A DNA stretch of 54,944 nt from Alcanivorax sp. S71-1-4 (GCF_009846755.1 NZ_AQOR01000027.1:1-54944); one strand, 5' to 3'. Numbered from the stretch's first letter, positions 26,432-34,324 are shown. Notes: generated from the letters alone by a model not told the origin. A program made the numbers and translations.

Positions 26432-26460
26432 TCTGCCCGGCCGCCATGCGGCCGGGCAGA
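26432..26460 (+). terminator. Hairpin after lipoprotein A
   Basis: TCTGCCCGGCCGC-CAT-GCGGCCGGGCAGA forms a 13-bp perfect stem 7 nt after the stop, without a T tract. Confidence 0.6.
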
Positions 26461-26546
26461 ATCCGGCCAGATATTGATGCACGTCAGTGCATGCCCTGTT
26501 GCCCCGGTTACTCTCGGTACGGACCAGGACAACAAGATGACCCGCC

Positions 26547-27332
26547 ATGCGCCGAGATCCTATCGTGCTGTTCGACAACGGCCAGCATCGCTGCCTGTGC
26601 TTTGACAATCTGGTCAGCGGCGAGGGCGTTCAGTCGAACCAGTTCCTGATACTCGACGGCGACCAGTCGATGCTGCTCGATCCGGGCGGAGACCTGACCT
26701 ACACGCCATTGTCGCTGGCGCTGTCACGGCACATGAAAGTGGAAGAGCTGACCTATGTGTTCGCCTCACACCAGGACCCGGATATCATCGCGTCGCTGGA
26801 CAAGTGGCTGCTGCATACGCATGCCCGGGTCATCTGCTCGAAACTCTGGGCGCGCTTCCTGCCTCACCTCACTGCGCATTACCTCAGCATTCTGCGCAAC
26901 ATCAATACCTATGAACGGATCATCCCGCTGCCGGATGCCGGCGACCGCATTCGCCTCGGGGAAAGCACACTTTACGCGGTGCCTGCGCATTTCCTGCATT
27001 CGGTGGGCAACTTCCAGCTCTATGATCCGGTCAGCCGCATCCTGTTTTCCGGCGACATGGGGGCCTCCCTCGTGGACGATGCCAGCCCGGTCACCGATTT
27101 CCAGGCACACATTCCGCACATGGCCGGTTTTCACCGCCGCTATATGGCCAGCCGGCAGGTGACCCGGCTGTGGGCCAACATGGTGCGCGAGATGGATGTG
27201 GCGATGATCGTACCGCAGCACGGTCGTCCGCTGGCAGGCCGGGACATGATCACGGCATTTCTCGACTGGATCAGTGAGCTGCCCTGCGGACTGGACCTGA
27301 TGACACAACGCGACTTTCAACTCCCCGCCTGA
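26547..27332 (+). CDS. ODP-type metallo-beta-lactamase-fold protein (diiron, FprA-like)
   Basis: This 261-residue protein has the FprA-type (oxygen-binding diiron) metallo-beta-lactamase fold without a flavodoxin domain. Likely metal-site segments are SHQDPDIIASL (H75, D77, D79), VPAHFLHS (H148), FSGDMG (D170) and VPQHGRPL (H225). The HxDxD spacing, with Q76 between, is that of ODP sensors rather than hydrolytic HxHxDH enzymes, so binding of O2 or NO, or reduction, is more likely than hydrolysis. No Shine-Dalgarno is close to the chosen ATG. It converges on the LuxR-type regulator with a 41-nt gap, which suggests a sensory link to the two-component pair. Confidence 0.78.
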   Translation: MRRDPIVLFDNGQHRCLCFDNLVSGEGVQSNQFLILDGDQSMLLDPGGDLTYTPLSLALSRHMKVEELTYVFASHQDPDIIASLDKWLLHTHARVICSKLWARFLPHLTAHYLSILRNINTYERIIPLPDAGDRIRLGESTLYAVPAHFLHSVGNFQLYDPVSRILFSGDMGASLVDDASPVTDFQAHIPHMAGFHRRYMASRQVTRLWANMVREMDVAMIVPQHGRPLAGRDMITAFLDWISELPCGLDLMTQRDFQLPA

Positions 27333-27373
27333 CCCACACCCCCTGTTTCAGGAGGTAGACAGCCTGGTCAAAA

Positions 27374-28018
27374 TCAAACAGGGTTCACCAGTCCGAGGTT
27401 GACGGCCTTGAGCGTCGCTTCCGCCCGGCTGTTGACCTGCAACTTGCTGTAGATGCCTTTCATGTAACTGGCTGCAGTGTGGTGGGATATGCCCAGCTTT
27501 TCCGCCGCATGCCGGACACTCAGCCCCTTGGCAATCAGCGTCAGCAGCTCCTGTTCCCGTTGCGTGAGAGGCGCTTCCAGCGGGTTCGGCGCGGGCTGGA
27601 AATGTTCCAGCACACGGCGGGCAATGGAGGAGGACAGCGGTGGGCGCCCTGCAAGAATGCCGGCCAGTTGTCCGCCGAATTCTGCCTCGGTGTCGTCCTT
27701 GAGCAGATACCCGTTGGCACCGGCACGCAGGGCGCCGAACAGGTGTTCGGCATCGTCGAAAATGGTGGTGACAATGCACTGGGCTTTCGGGTTCGCCTGC
27801 CGGAAGGGTGCGATCAGCGTCATGCCGTCGCCATCCGGCAACCCGAGATCCAGCAGCACCAGATCATAGCGACGGGCTGCGATGGCCTGGCGGGCACCCG
27901 CCAGGTTGCCGGCCTCGTCGATACGCTCGGGACGCAACAGCGGCTGCACCTGCTCGCGCAACCACAGGGCCACGTCGGGCAGGTCTTCCACAATCAGAAT
28001 GTGCTTGATCGCTGGCAT
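27374..28018 (-). CDS. NarL/LuxR-family response regulator
   Basis: This 214-residue protein has a receiver domain (residues 1-120; ILIVEDLPDVA acidic pocket, phospho-acceptor D57 in LVLLDLGLPDGDG, Lys in LLKDDTEAEF) and a C-terminal LuxR HTH (about 148-205; LTQREQELLTLIAKGLSVRHAAEKLGISHHTAASYMKGIYSKLQV). The ATG at 28018 (MPAIKHILIVED) has GGAG 8 nt upstream and is preferred to a 67-codon in-frame extension with no domain content. It is divergent from the histidine kinase at 28201, with 182 nt between, a layout suited to shared regulation. DNA targets are unknown; the divergent region and the flanking lipoproteins are natural candidates. Confidence 0.92.
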   Translation of the reverse strand: MPAIKHILIVEDLPDVALWLREQVQPLLRPERIDEAGNLAGARQAIAARRYDLVLLDLGLPDGDGMTLIAPFRQANPKAQCIVTTIFDDAEHLFGALRAGANGYLLKDDTEAEFGGQLAGILAGRPPLSSSIARRVLEHFQPAPNPLEAPLTQREQELLTLIAKGLSVRHAAEKLGISHHTAASYMKGIYSKLQVNSRAEATLKAVNLGLVNPV

Positions 28019-28200
28019 CAATACGCTCCGGCGTTGATTCACGGCATGGGGAAGGCCGGGGTGCAAACCTTTGCACACCGGATGACATGAACCGCCCATT
28101 ATTAGACGGCGGCCACCTGCCGGATCAACCCCCGGAAACGGGGGAACGCCGCCGGCAGCACAACGCGTCGCGGGGGACGTGTGAAAATGGGGAACGCAGC

Positions 28201-30300
28201 ATGTTGTCACTGAAAACAAAGATTACCGCCGGCCTGGTGCTGGTGGTGGCGTACGGCCTGCTGGCCATCGGGGTGGCGCTGTCGCTCCCCGCCAGCAATG
28301 CCGTGTTTACGCTCGACGGCGACCGGCTTGTTGCCTCACTGCCCGATCACCCTGTGGTGACGGTGAGTGCGTTCAGCGACGGCCAGCGGGACACGCCGGC
28401 CAGCCCCGTACTGGCGGTGGAAGAACCGGATGTGCTGCCGGACTATGCCGCCATGAACACGCTTTTTGCCACGCATCAGTGGCTGGCCGCCTCACTGGTC
28501 GAGGGCACACTGCACCTTCGCGATGCCCAGGGCGACCTGCACCCGCTCACCCACCAGCCCCGACGCCTGACCGCATTGCCGGGCCTGTTCTGGCTGCAAC
28601 TGGTGTGCGGGCTGGCCGGCATGATGATCTGCCTGCTGGTCTGGGTGCCCGCCCAGCGGGACATCGCCCTGCATTCGTTCGCCCTCACCGGCCTCAGTTA
28701 CGTGCTGTTTTCCTCCGCCGCCGCGGTCTACAGCACCCGCGAGCTGTTCATTCCCGGCGAGCTGTTCATGTGGCTGTCGGGCCTGAACCACGTTGGCGCG
28801 CTGCTGTTCTCCGCGTCGCTCGGTGCGTTCCTGTGGAACTACCCGCGCAAGGCGCCCGCGACGGCCTGGACGGCCGCCTTCTATATCGCCTTTTGTGTAG
28901 CCATTGTGGTGGACCAGCGGCAGTGGGTCGCCACGCCGGTGGCGGGCTTTCACCTGTGGGTGATGGGTATTTTCCTGATCGGGCTGCTGGGTGCGGCATG
29001 GCAAGGCTGGCAGACGCGGGGCAACGCCGGCCACCGTGCAGCGCTGCGCTGGGTGGTGCTGTCGATTGTCGCGGGGACGGCGTTTTTCGCGGGCGGCATG
29101 ATCTTGCCGGCCATTCTGCAAGTGGCACTGCCCGCCTCCCAGGGCCTTTTGTTTACCACGTTCTTGCTGATGTACGCCGGCATGGCCATGGGGGTCGTCC
29201 GACACCGCCTGTTTGATCTGGAGCGCTGGTGGTTTTCGCTGTGGGCCTGGCTGCTGGGCGGATTGCTGGTGATGCTCACGGACCTGCTGCTGGCGATGCT
29301 GCTGTCGCTGTCCGGGCCCATCACCCTGACGCTGTCGATGGCGCTGGTGGGCTGGTTCTATTTCCCCGTGCGCCAGTATGTCTGGGGCAAGCTGTTCCTG
29401 CGCAACCAACCGGGCCTGGATACCTGGCTGTCACGTGCACTGCCGGCGATGCTGACCGCGCAGCAGACACAGCAGGATCAGTCCGGGGTGGAAGAAGCCC
29501 TCGGCGCGGTATTCCGCCCGCTGGTGCTGGAACGGCTGGCCGAGCGCGCCACCCGTTGCAGCGTGCAGGACAATGGCGAGAGCCTGCACGTGCCCGATCC
29601 GGTCGGGACACAGACGTATCTGCTCAGGCACGCCCACGAGGGCGAGCGGCTGTTCACCCGGCACGATGTGGAGATCGCCGGGCTGGTATTGTCACTGCAT
29701 GAACTGGTCAGCCAGACCCGTACCGCGCGGGCCGAAGGCGCCAGTGAAGAGCGCAGCCGCATTCGCCGCGACATTCATGACGACCTGGGCGCCAAACTGC
29801 TGCACCTGTTGCACCATTGCGCCGATGACACCAAGCCGCTGGTGCGCGAGGCCATCCGCGACCTGCGCGACCTGCTGAAGAACATGGAAGGCCATTCCCT
29901 GTCGCTGGAAGCCGCCGCGTCGCAATGGCACGAGGAGACGGCACGGCGCTGCGCCGATCACACCGTCGCCCTGCAGTGGCAGGACGATCTTGCCCCCACC
30001 ATGCTGACCGCCAGCCAGTTCAGCGAAATGACGCGTATCCTGCGCGAAGCGGTCAGCAATGCACTGAAGCATTCGGCCACCACCACGCTGACCGTGACGC
30101 TGCATTGCGATGGCGGGCAGGTGTCGCTGCAGGTTGAGAATGACGGCCTGCCGGCCTCGTCGGAGCGCGGGCCAAGTCGCGGCCTGGAGATCATGACCAC
30201 GCGGGCCATGAAGCTCGGCGGCCACTGTCGCCATGGAGCCATCGAGGCCGGCTGGCGCGTGCAGATGCAGATTCCGCTGCTGGCCCAGGGCGAGGCCTGA
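28201..30300 (+). CDS. Multi-span sensor histidine kinase, partner of the LuxR-type regulator
   Basis: This 699-residue kinase has one N-terminal helix (about residues 7-28), a roughly 125-residue extracytoplasmic region (beginning FTLDGDRLVAS), then seven or eight further membrane helices (about 160-420) as in ComP/7TM-type sensors. The dimerisation box is HisKA_3-like: RSRIRRDIHDDLGAKLLHL with H526, and the ATPase domain has EAVSNALKHS (N620) and RGLEIM. It fits the NarL/LuxR class of regulators, matching the divergent neighbour. The start at 28201 (MLSLKTKITAGL) is chosen over a 38-codon extension that lacks any signal. The ligand is unknown. Confidence 0.9.
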   Translation: MLSLKTKITAGLVLVVAYGLLAIGVALSLPASNAVFTLDGDRLVASLPDHPVVTVSAFSDGQRDTPASPVLAVEEPDVLPDYAAMNTLFATHQWLAASLVEGTLHLRDAQGDLHPLTHQPRRLTALPGLFWLQLVCGLAGMMICLLVWVPAQRDIALHSFALTGLSYVLFSSAAAVYSTRELFIPGELFMWLSGLNHVGALLFSASLGAFLWNYPRKAPATAWTAAFYIAFCVAIVVDQRQWVATPVAGFHLWVMGIFLIGLLGAAWQGWQTRGNAGHRAALRWVVLSIVAGTAFFAGGMILPAILQVALPASQGLLFTTFLLMYAGMAMGVVRHRLFDLERWWFSLWAWLLGGLLVMLTDLLLAMLLSLSGPITLTLSMALVGWFYFPVRQYVWGKLFLRNQPGLDTWLSRALPAMLTAQQTQQDQSGVEEALGAVFRPLVLERLAERATRCSVQDNGESLHVPDPVGTQTYLLRHAHEGERLFTRHDVEIAGLVLSLHELVSQTRTARAEGASEERSRIRRDIHDDLGAKLLHLLHHCADDTKPLVREAIRDLRDLLKNMEGHSLSLEAAASQWHEETARRCADHTVALQWQDDLAPTMLTASQFSEMTRILREAVSNALKHSATTTLTVTLHCDGGQVSLQVENDGLPASSERGPSRGLEIMTTRAMKLGGHCRHGAIEAGWRVQMQIPLLAQGEA

Positions 30301-30316
30301 CGTCCCGGCAGCAGCA

Positions 30317-30343
30317 CAAAGCGCCGGCGGAGCCGGCGCTTTG
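30317..30343. terminator. Hairpin shared by the convergent kinase and lipoprotein B genes
   Basis: CAAAGCGCCGGC-GGA-GCCGGCGCTTTG forms a 12-bp perfect stem between the kinase stop (30300) and the lipoprotein stop (30358). Its AAA/TTT ends and symmetry suit bidirectional termination. Confidence 0.75.
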
Positions 30344-30357
30344 TCGTTGCGTGCGAA

Positions 30358-31902
30358 CTATTGCTGCACCGGGTTTTTCATCTCGAACAACTCACCGCCA
30401 ATGAAGCTTTTCATTCTGGTGACGGTCGGGTTCTCGATCTCGCTGATCCAGATTTCAAAGGCATTGCCGATACCCACCTCGGACGTCGCGTCCAGGTAAA
30501 TGATAAAACCCTCGCCCTCCGGGTTGGGAATCACGAAGTCATCCAGGCCACCCCAGGCGTAGGCCTGCGGCAGATCACCACCACACAGCTGGGTCTCCCC
30601 TTCGGCCGTGACCTCCCCTGTCGCCGTGATGGTCACGCTGTTGGTCACCGCCGTCGGTGCACCGAACGGACCGCTGCAGTACACCGCGACCTGCTTGGAC
30701 CAGGTGCCTGCCAGCCCCGCGAGCACGTCCGGCAGCGCTTCGCCATACGCCACGATGTTGTTACGGAACTCGATATCGATCTCGCCGCCGGCACTGCCTT
30801 CGATTGCGCCATCCGGCTGGGCAAATACCGTCATGTATTCCGAGGTACTGGTGCCGTGGTTGATGAAAAGCTGCCCGATAAAAGGCATCAGTTGCCCGGT
30901 CAGCGCCCCCTGGATACCGCGATTGAAAATGGTGCTGCCATCGCCGCCCGTCAACGTCATCGACCAGTCGCTTTCCGTGCCGCTGATCGTCAGCGTGCCT
31001 TCGCCGTAGAGGTTGTCCTGCCCGGACGGCACGCGGTAAATGGCCACTGGCCAGCTGCCGCTGACCGCTGCCAGAAACTCGCCTTTGCTGGAGCTGCCGG
31101 AATAAACGCCAAAGTCCGCCAGACCGACCGCGCCCGTTTCAACCGGCGGCTCACCCCCGCCATTGCCGCCCCCCACATCCGTCGGCAGCGACGCCGGCGT
31201 GGTCACAAAACCGGCCAGCACATTGTCGTAGGTATCGCCCGCGTCGAGGATCGCGGCCTGCAAATCCTCCAGCAACCTGTCCAGCGTGTCCGCCGCCGGT
31301 GTCACGCTGGGGGTAAAGGCTTCGGTAAATGGCGCCAGGCTGCCCGCCGGCCAGGTGGAAGGCAGGGTGTAGTCCGCATCGATCAGAGTGTCACGCAGCA
31401 CCTCAAGCGCGTCGCCCAGTGCAGCACCGACTTCCGTCCAGTTGGTCGGGGCCGCATACCAGTCGGCGATGCTGCTGTTGCCCGCCCCGTTGTTGATCGC
31501 CAATGCCAGCGCCAGGTCAGTCAGGGGTGTGAGGTTCACCGTCGCACTGCCGGCGGCGGGCGCAAACGAATGCAGGGCCGTGAGCCCCGCCGGCAGGTTG
31601 CCCCCGGTCGCGCGGAGGATGCAGGGGAAATTCTCGTCCGGCACTGTGATCGTGTAACTGCCGTTGGCGTTGCTGACCACGCCCGCCACACTGCCACCAG
31701 ACTGGCAGGTCAGACTCACCTGCGCACCGCTGACCGGTGCGCCCACGGCCACCGCGCCAGATACCGTGGACGTTTCCACGGGGTCTCCGTCACCGGGTGG
31801 TGGATCACCACGGTGACTGCTGCTGTCGCCACCACATGCGGCAAGCAACAACCCCAGGCTGACCACCGGCATGAGTCGATATAGCGGGGTCCGAATCGGC
31901 AT
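30358..31902 (-). CDS. Lipoprotein B of a paralogous pair (TPLTDLALAL family)
   Basis: This 514-residue lipoprotein has a signal peptide with lipobox LLAAC (Cys near residue 23), then CGGDSSS. The N-terminal domain (about 45-105; VSGAVAVGAPVSGAQVSLTC... NGSYTITV) is carboxypeptidase-regulatory-like. NLTPLTDLALALAIN, IADWYAAPT, YTLPSTWPAGSLAPFTEAF and the GGGNGGG linker follow in the same order as in the lipoprotein at 24565-26424, so the two are clearly paralogous, while the C-terminal half differs. The start has GGAG 9 nt upstream. The pair faces inwards around the ODP protein and the two-component genes. Function unknown. Confidence 0.8.
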   Translation of the reverse strand: MPIRTPLYRLMPVVSLGLLLAACGGDSSSHRGDPPPGDGDPVETSTVSGAVAVGAPVSGAQVSLTCQSGGSVAGVVSNANGSYTITVPDENFPCILRATGGNLPAGLTALHSFAPAAGSATVNLTPLTDLALALAINNGAGNSSIADWYAAPTNWTEVGAALGDALEVLRDTLIDADYTLPSTWPAGSLAPFTEAFTPSVTPAADTLDRLLEDLQAAILDAGDTYDNVLAGFVTTPASLPTDVGGGNGGGEPPVETGAVGLADFGVYSGSSSKGEFLAAVSGSWPVAIYRVPSGQDNLYGEGTLTISGTESDWSMTLTGGDGSTIFNRGIQGALTGQLMPFIGQLFINHGTSTSEYMTVFAQPDGAIEGSAGGEIDIEFRNNIVAYGEALPDVLAGLAGTWSKQVAVYCSGPFGAPTAVTNSVTITATGEVTAEGETQLCGGDLPQAYAWGGLDDFVIPNPEGEGFIIYLDATSEVGIGNAFEIWISEIENPTVTRMKSFIGGELFEMKNPVQQ

Positions 31903-32088
31903 GACTCCATCTCCAATGCAATTTGATGTGAGTCACAATGCTATGGAGCGGACAGCGGGCTCGCTCCCCATGAATGCGGGGGACGGTCCACGATGGGCGG
32001 CAACAGGATGAGAGATTCGGATAAACGGCGAGGCACTACTGCATGCACCGGCTTATCGCGCAGATCACTGGTTCAAAATGAGATAGCG

Positions 32089-32388
32089 TCACCCTCTGAG
32101 CTCGAGGTCCTCTCTGATCACCTCGGGGTGACGAAACGCAATGTCGATCAATGCCTTCGCAGGCCCGGAGGGCTTACGACGCCCTTGCTCCCACTCTTGC
32201 AAGGTGCGGGGCGAAATATGCAACACCTCGGCAAACTCTCGCTGCGTCAGGCCGGTTTTACCGCGCGCTTCGGCTACTTCATTGGGCTCAACACGGCTCA
32301 CACGGGCCGTTTTGCCGGCTTTCATTTCTTTGACGGACTGGAGCAGCTTGCTGCCAAGCTCCTCGCCACTCAGGGCCTTGTTACTCAT
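32089..32388 (-). CDS. XRE-family antitoxin (HigA/NadS-like)
   Basis: This 99-residue protein has a C-terminal HTH_3/XRE domain (about residues 40-95; ARGKTGLTQREFAEVLHISPRTLQEWEQGRRKPSGPAKALI). Such proteins are antitoxins that bind DNA and a RelE/HigB toxin. The start MSNKALSGEELGSKL overlaps the original 3' end of the toxin gene upstream by 8 nt, the usual toxin-first arrangement. The toxin frame is broken while this frame is intact, so it may persist as an orphan antitoxin or simple regulator. The local sequence is visibly less GC-rich than the neighbouring housekeeping genes. Confidence 0.85.
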   Translation of the reverse strand: MSNKALSGEELGSKLLQSVKEMKAGKTARVSRVEPNEVAEARGKTGLTQREFAEVLHISPRTLQEWEQGRRKPSGPAKALIDIAFRHPEVIREDLELRG

Positions 32389-32702
32389 TTTCCAGCACCT
32401 CACGGATCGATTTCAGGATATGCGCAGGTATGTTGTCCCTGACGGCCTTTTTACTAGGGCCTGTTCACCAAAAGCCAGATCTCACCGTTGGCCAATCGGG
32501 TGAAGTAAATGACTCGCACCCCACCACGTTTTCCTGAACCCGCTACAGACCAACGCACTTTCCTGCATCCACCACTGCCAGGAATGGGGTTACCGGCTTT
32601 CGGGTTCGCAGCCAACCAGGCGAAGAAAGCGTTACGCTCATCCTCAGTCCAGATTGTCCTGGCGTCCGCTTCGAACGTAGGGGTTTCGATGATCGTGTAC
32701 AT
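32381..32702 (-). pseudogene. Frameshifted RelE/HigB-type toxin
   Basis: The open frame starts MYTIIETPTFEADARTIWTED, runs through CRKVRWSVAGSGKRGGVRVIYF (a RelE/HigB core) and stops after 82 residues at LLVNRP (stop 32454-32456). The missing family C-terminus follows at once in the +1 frame, KKAVRDNIPAHILKSIREV then LENE-stop, and reaches the antitoxin ATG with the usual overlap. A one-base insertion (or two-base loss) near the GTGAACAGGCCCTAG stretch (32454-32468 on the plus strand) explains this, with a few locally altered residues. The toxin is probably inactive unless the difference is a sequencing error. Confidence 0.85.
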
Positions 32703-32708
32703 GCCGCC

Positions 32709-32736
32709 AATATACGTCAATGACGGACCAGTGCAA
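32709..32736 (-). promoter_or_regulatory. Promoter of the toxin-antitoxin locus
   Basis: On the minus strand TTGCAC (32731-32736) and TATATT (32709-32714) are 16 nt apart. The -10 ends only 6 nt before the toxin ATG, so transcription would start at or next to the start codon, giving a leaderless or nearly leaderless message. Confidence 0.55.
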
Positions 32737-32791
32737 GGCGGGCAGCGTGAAGCACCAGAAAGGTACCGTTCAGTTCGGCAACCCGGGCCTC

Positions 32792-33505
32792 TCAGTCCGG
32801 CACAAACACGTAACCCACCCCCCATACCGTCTGCACATAGCGCGGTTTGGACGGGTCGTCTTCCAGCAGCCGGCGCAGGCGTGACACCTGCACATCGATG
32901 GAACGCTCCATGGCACTCCATTCGCGGCCACGGGCCAGGTTCATCAGCTTGTCACGGGTGAGGGGCTCGCGCGGGTGTTGCACCAGCGCCTTGAGCACGG
33001 CGAATTCGCCGGTGGTGAGGTTGTTCTCCTGATCACCGCGACGCAGGATGCGGCGCGCCAGATCCAGTTCCCAGGGGCCGAAGGTCACGCACTGGTTATC
33101 GCGGCTCGGTGCGCCCGGCACTTCGCGCACCTGGCGGCGCAGCACGGCGCGGATGCGGGCATCCAGTTCGCGCGGGTTGAACGGCTTTGGCAGATAATCG
33201 TCAGCGCCGGCCTCCAGGCCTTCGATGCGCTCGTTATCGTCACCCTTGGCGGTGAGCATGATGATCGGCATGGCGGTGCCGGCGGCGCGCAGCCGACGGC
33301 AGATCGAGAGGCCATCTTCGCCCGGCAGCATCAGGTCCAGTACCATCAGCGAGTACAGCTCGCGACCGAGTGCGCGGTCCATTTGCTCCGCATCGGCGAC
33401 GGCCTTGATGTAGAACCCCTGTTCTTCGAGGTAACGCTGCAGCAGACTGCGCAGGCGGGCGTCGTCATCGACGACAAGAATCTTGTCCTGTTGCGGCTCG
33501 GTCAC
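32792..33505 (-). CDS. ompR: OmpR/AmgR-type response regulator
   Basis: This 237-residue transcription factor has a receiver domain (residues 1-125; ILVVDDD pocket, phospho-acceptor D57 in LMVLDLMLPGEDG, K in LPKPFNPREL) and an OmpR winged helix (about 140-237; EFAVLKALVQHPREPLTRDKLM, ERSIDVQVSRLRRLLEDDP, YVQTVWGVGYVF). It starts with GTG at 33505, giving (V/M)TEPQQDKILVVDDD, with GGAGAAGAG just upstream; the longer frame has no support. It is the partner of EnvZ, which lies about 8.4 kb downstream after the accessory island. The toxin-antitoxin remnant follows directly. Confidence 0.94.
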   Translation of the reverse strand: MTEPQQDKILVVDDDARLRSLLQRYLEEQGFYIKAVADAEQMDRALGRELYSLMVLDLMLPGEDGLSICRRLRAAGTAMPIIMLTAKGDDNERIEGLEAGADDYLPKPFNPRELDARIRAVLRRQVREVPGAPSRDNQCVTFGPWELDLARRILRRGDQENNLTTGEFAVLKALVQHPREPLTRDKLMNLARGREWSAMERSIDVQVSRLRRLLEDDPSKPRYVQTVWGVGYVFVPD

Positions 33506-33844
33506 GACGGCTCTTCTCCGATGCGGATCACCCTGTCGGCGCACGGCTGTTCACCCAGCCGGGGCGCACCTCGGGCCCACGGCATCTTGTCGCCCACCGG
33601 TCGGATTTGCAACCCGGTCGGCAGCGCGAAAACGCAACAGAATGCGACGCTCTGCACCGGCCCGGCCGAGACGTCAGGGCCCGCGCAGGGTGACCGGATT
33701 GCGCACTTTGTGCCGCAAATCATCAGGTTCACCGGTACCGGCATCCTGCTATTATGCAGCGGCGCGGAATAATAACTGACGCCGGACAACAGCCGTCCGG
33801 CCGACAGGCCAGCGGAGCGGCGAACACAAGAGGAAGGAGGCGCC
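33506..33844. other. ompR-pilH-like divergent intergenic region
   Basis: This 339-nt gap has no credible gene. Towards the receiver gene it holds a possible promoter, TTCACC (33728-33733), a 16-nt spacer and TATTAT (33750-33755), a 7-bp hairpin GCCGGAC/GTCCGGC starting near 33782, and a strong ribosome site (AGGAAGGAGG). The ompR promoter must also lie here, but I could not place it. Confidence 0.4.
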
Positions 33845-34210
33845 ATGGCGAAAATCCTGGTTGTTGACGATTCACCCACCCAACTGGCGAATATGGTTCG
33901 CATCTGTGAGGCCCAGGGCCATCAGACCGTGACCGCCACCAATGGCATGCAAGGGGTGGAATTGGCGCGCAGCGAGCGCCCGGACCTGATTCTCATGGAC
34001 GTGGTGATGCCGGAGCTGAACGGCTTCCAGGCCACCCGCAAGATCACCCGCGACCCGGAAACCCAGCATATCCCCGTGGTACTGGTGACCACCAAGGATC
34101 AGGACACCGACAAGGTCTGGGGAGAGCGCCAGGGCGCGGCCGGCTATATCGTCAAGCCACCGCAGGAGTCCGAACTGGTGGCCAAGATCAGGGAACTGCT
34201 CGGCGCCTGA
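33845..34210 (+). CDS. Stand-alone CheY-like receiver, closest to PilH
   Basis: This 121-residue receiver has no output domain: MAKILVVDDSPTQ, phospho-acceptor D52 in LILMDVVMPELNGFQATRKI, TTKDQDTDKVWGERQGAAGYIVKP. The TTKDQ-TDKVWG-RQGA segment is distinctive of PilH, the retraction-side regulator of the Pil-Chp twitching system. No pilG, pilI or pilJ neighbour exists, so it could be a PilH paralogue serving another system. AGGAAGGAGG gives very strong initiation. A nested hairpin follows. Confidence 0.85.
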   Translation: MAKILVVDDSPTQLANMVRICEAQGHQTVTATNGMQGVELARSERPDLILMDVVMPELNGFQATRKITRDPETQHIPVVLVTTKDQDTDKVWGERQGAAGYIVKPPQESELVAKIRELLGA

Positions 34211-34251
34211 TCGGGGCCTGCTGGCACGCCCTTCATCTGTCCTGCCCGCAC

Positions 34252-34294
34252 GGCCTCGCGGCCGCCCCATGCCGGGGCACCTCGCCGCGAGGCC
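34252..34294 (+). terminator. Nested hairpin after the PilH-like gene
   Basis: GGCCTCGCGGC (34252-34262) pairs perfectly with GCCGCGAGGCC (34284-34294), enclosing a GCCCC/GGGGC inner stem. No T tract follows. Confidence 0.5.
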
Positions 34295-34324
34295 GCGCAG
34301 CCATAGCAAAACCCTGCTGTCAAT

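Noticed and set aside
28019-28219. A 67-residue extension of the LuxR-type regulator
   Set aside because: It has no domain content and the ATG at 28018 has a good ribosome site at the exact start of the receiver fold.
30361-31884. A 507-codon plus-strand frame opposite lipoprotein B
   Set aside because: The minus strand encodes a lipoprotein with signal peptide, lipobox and a paralogue; the plus frame is a shadow.
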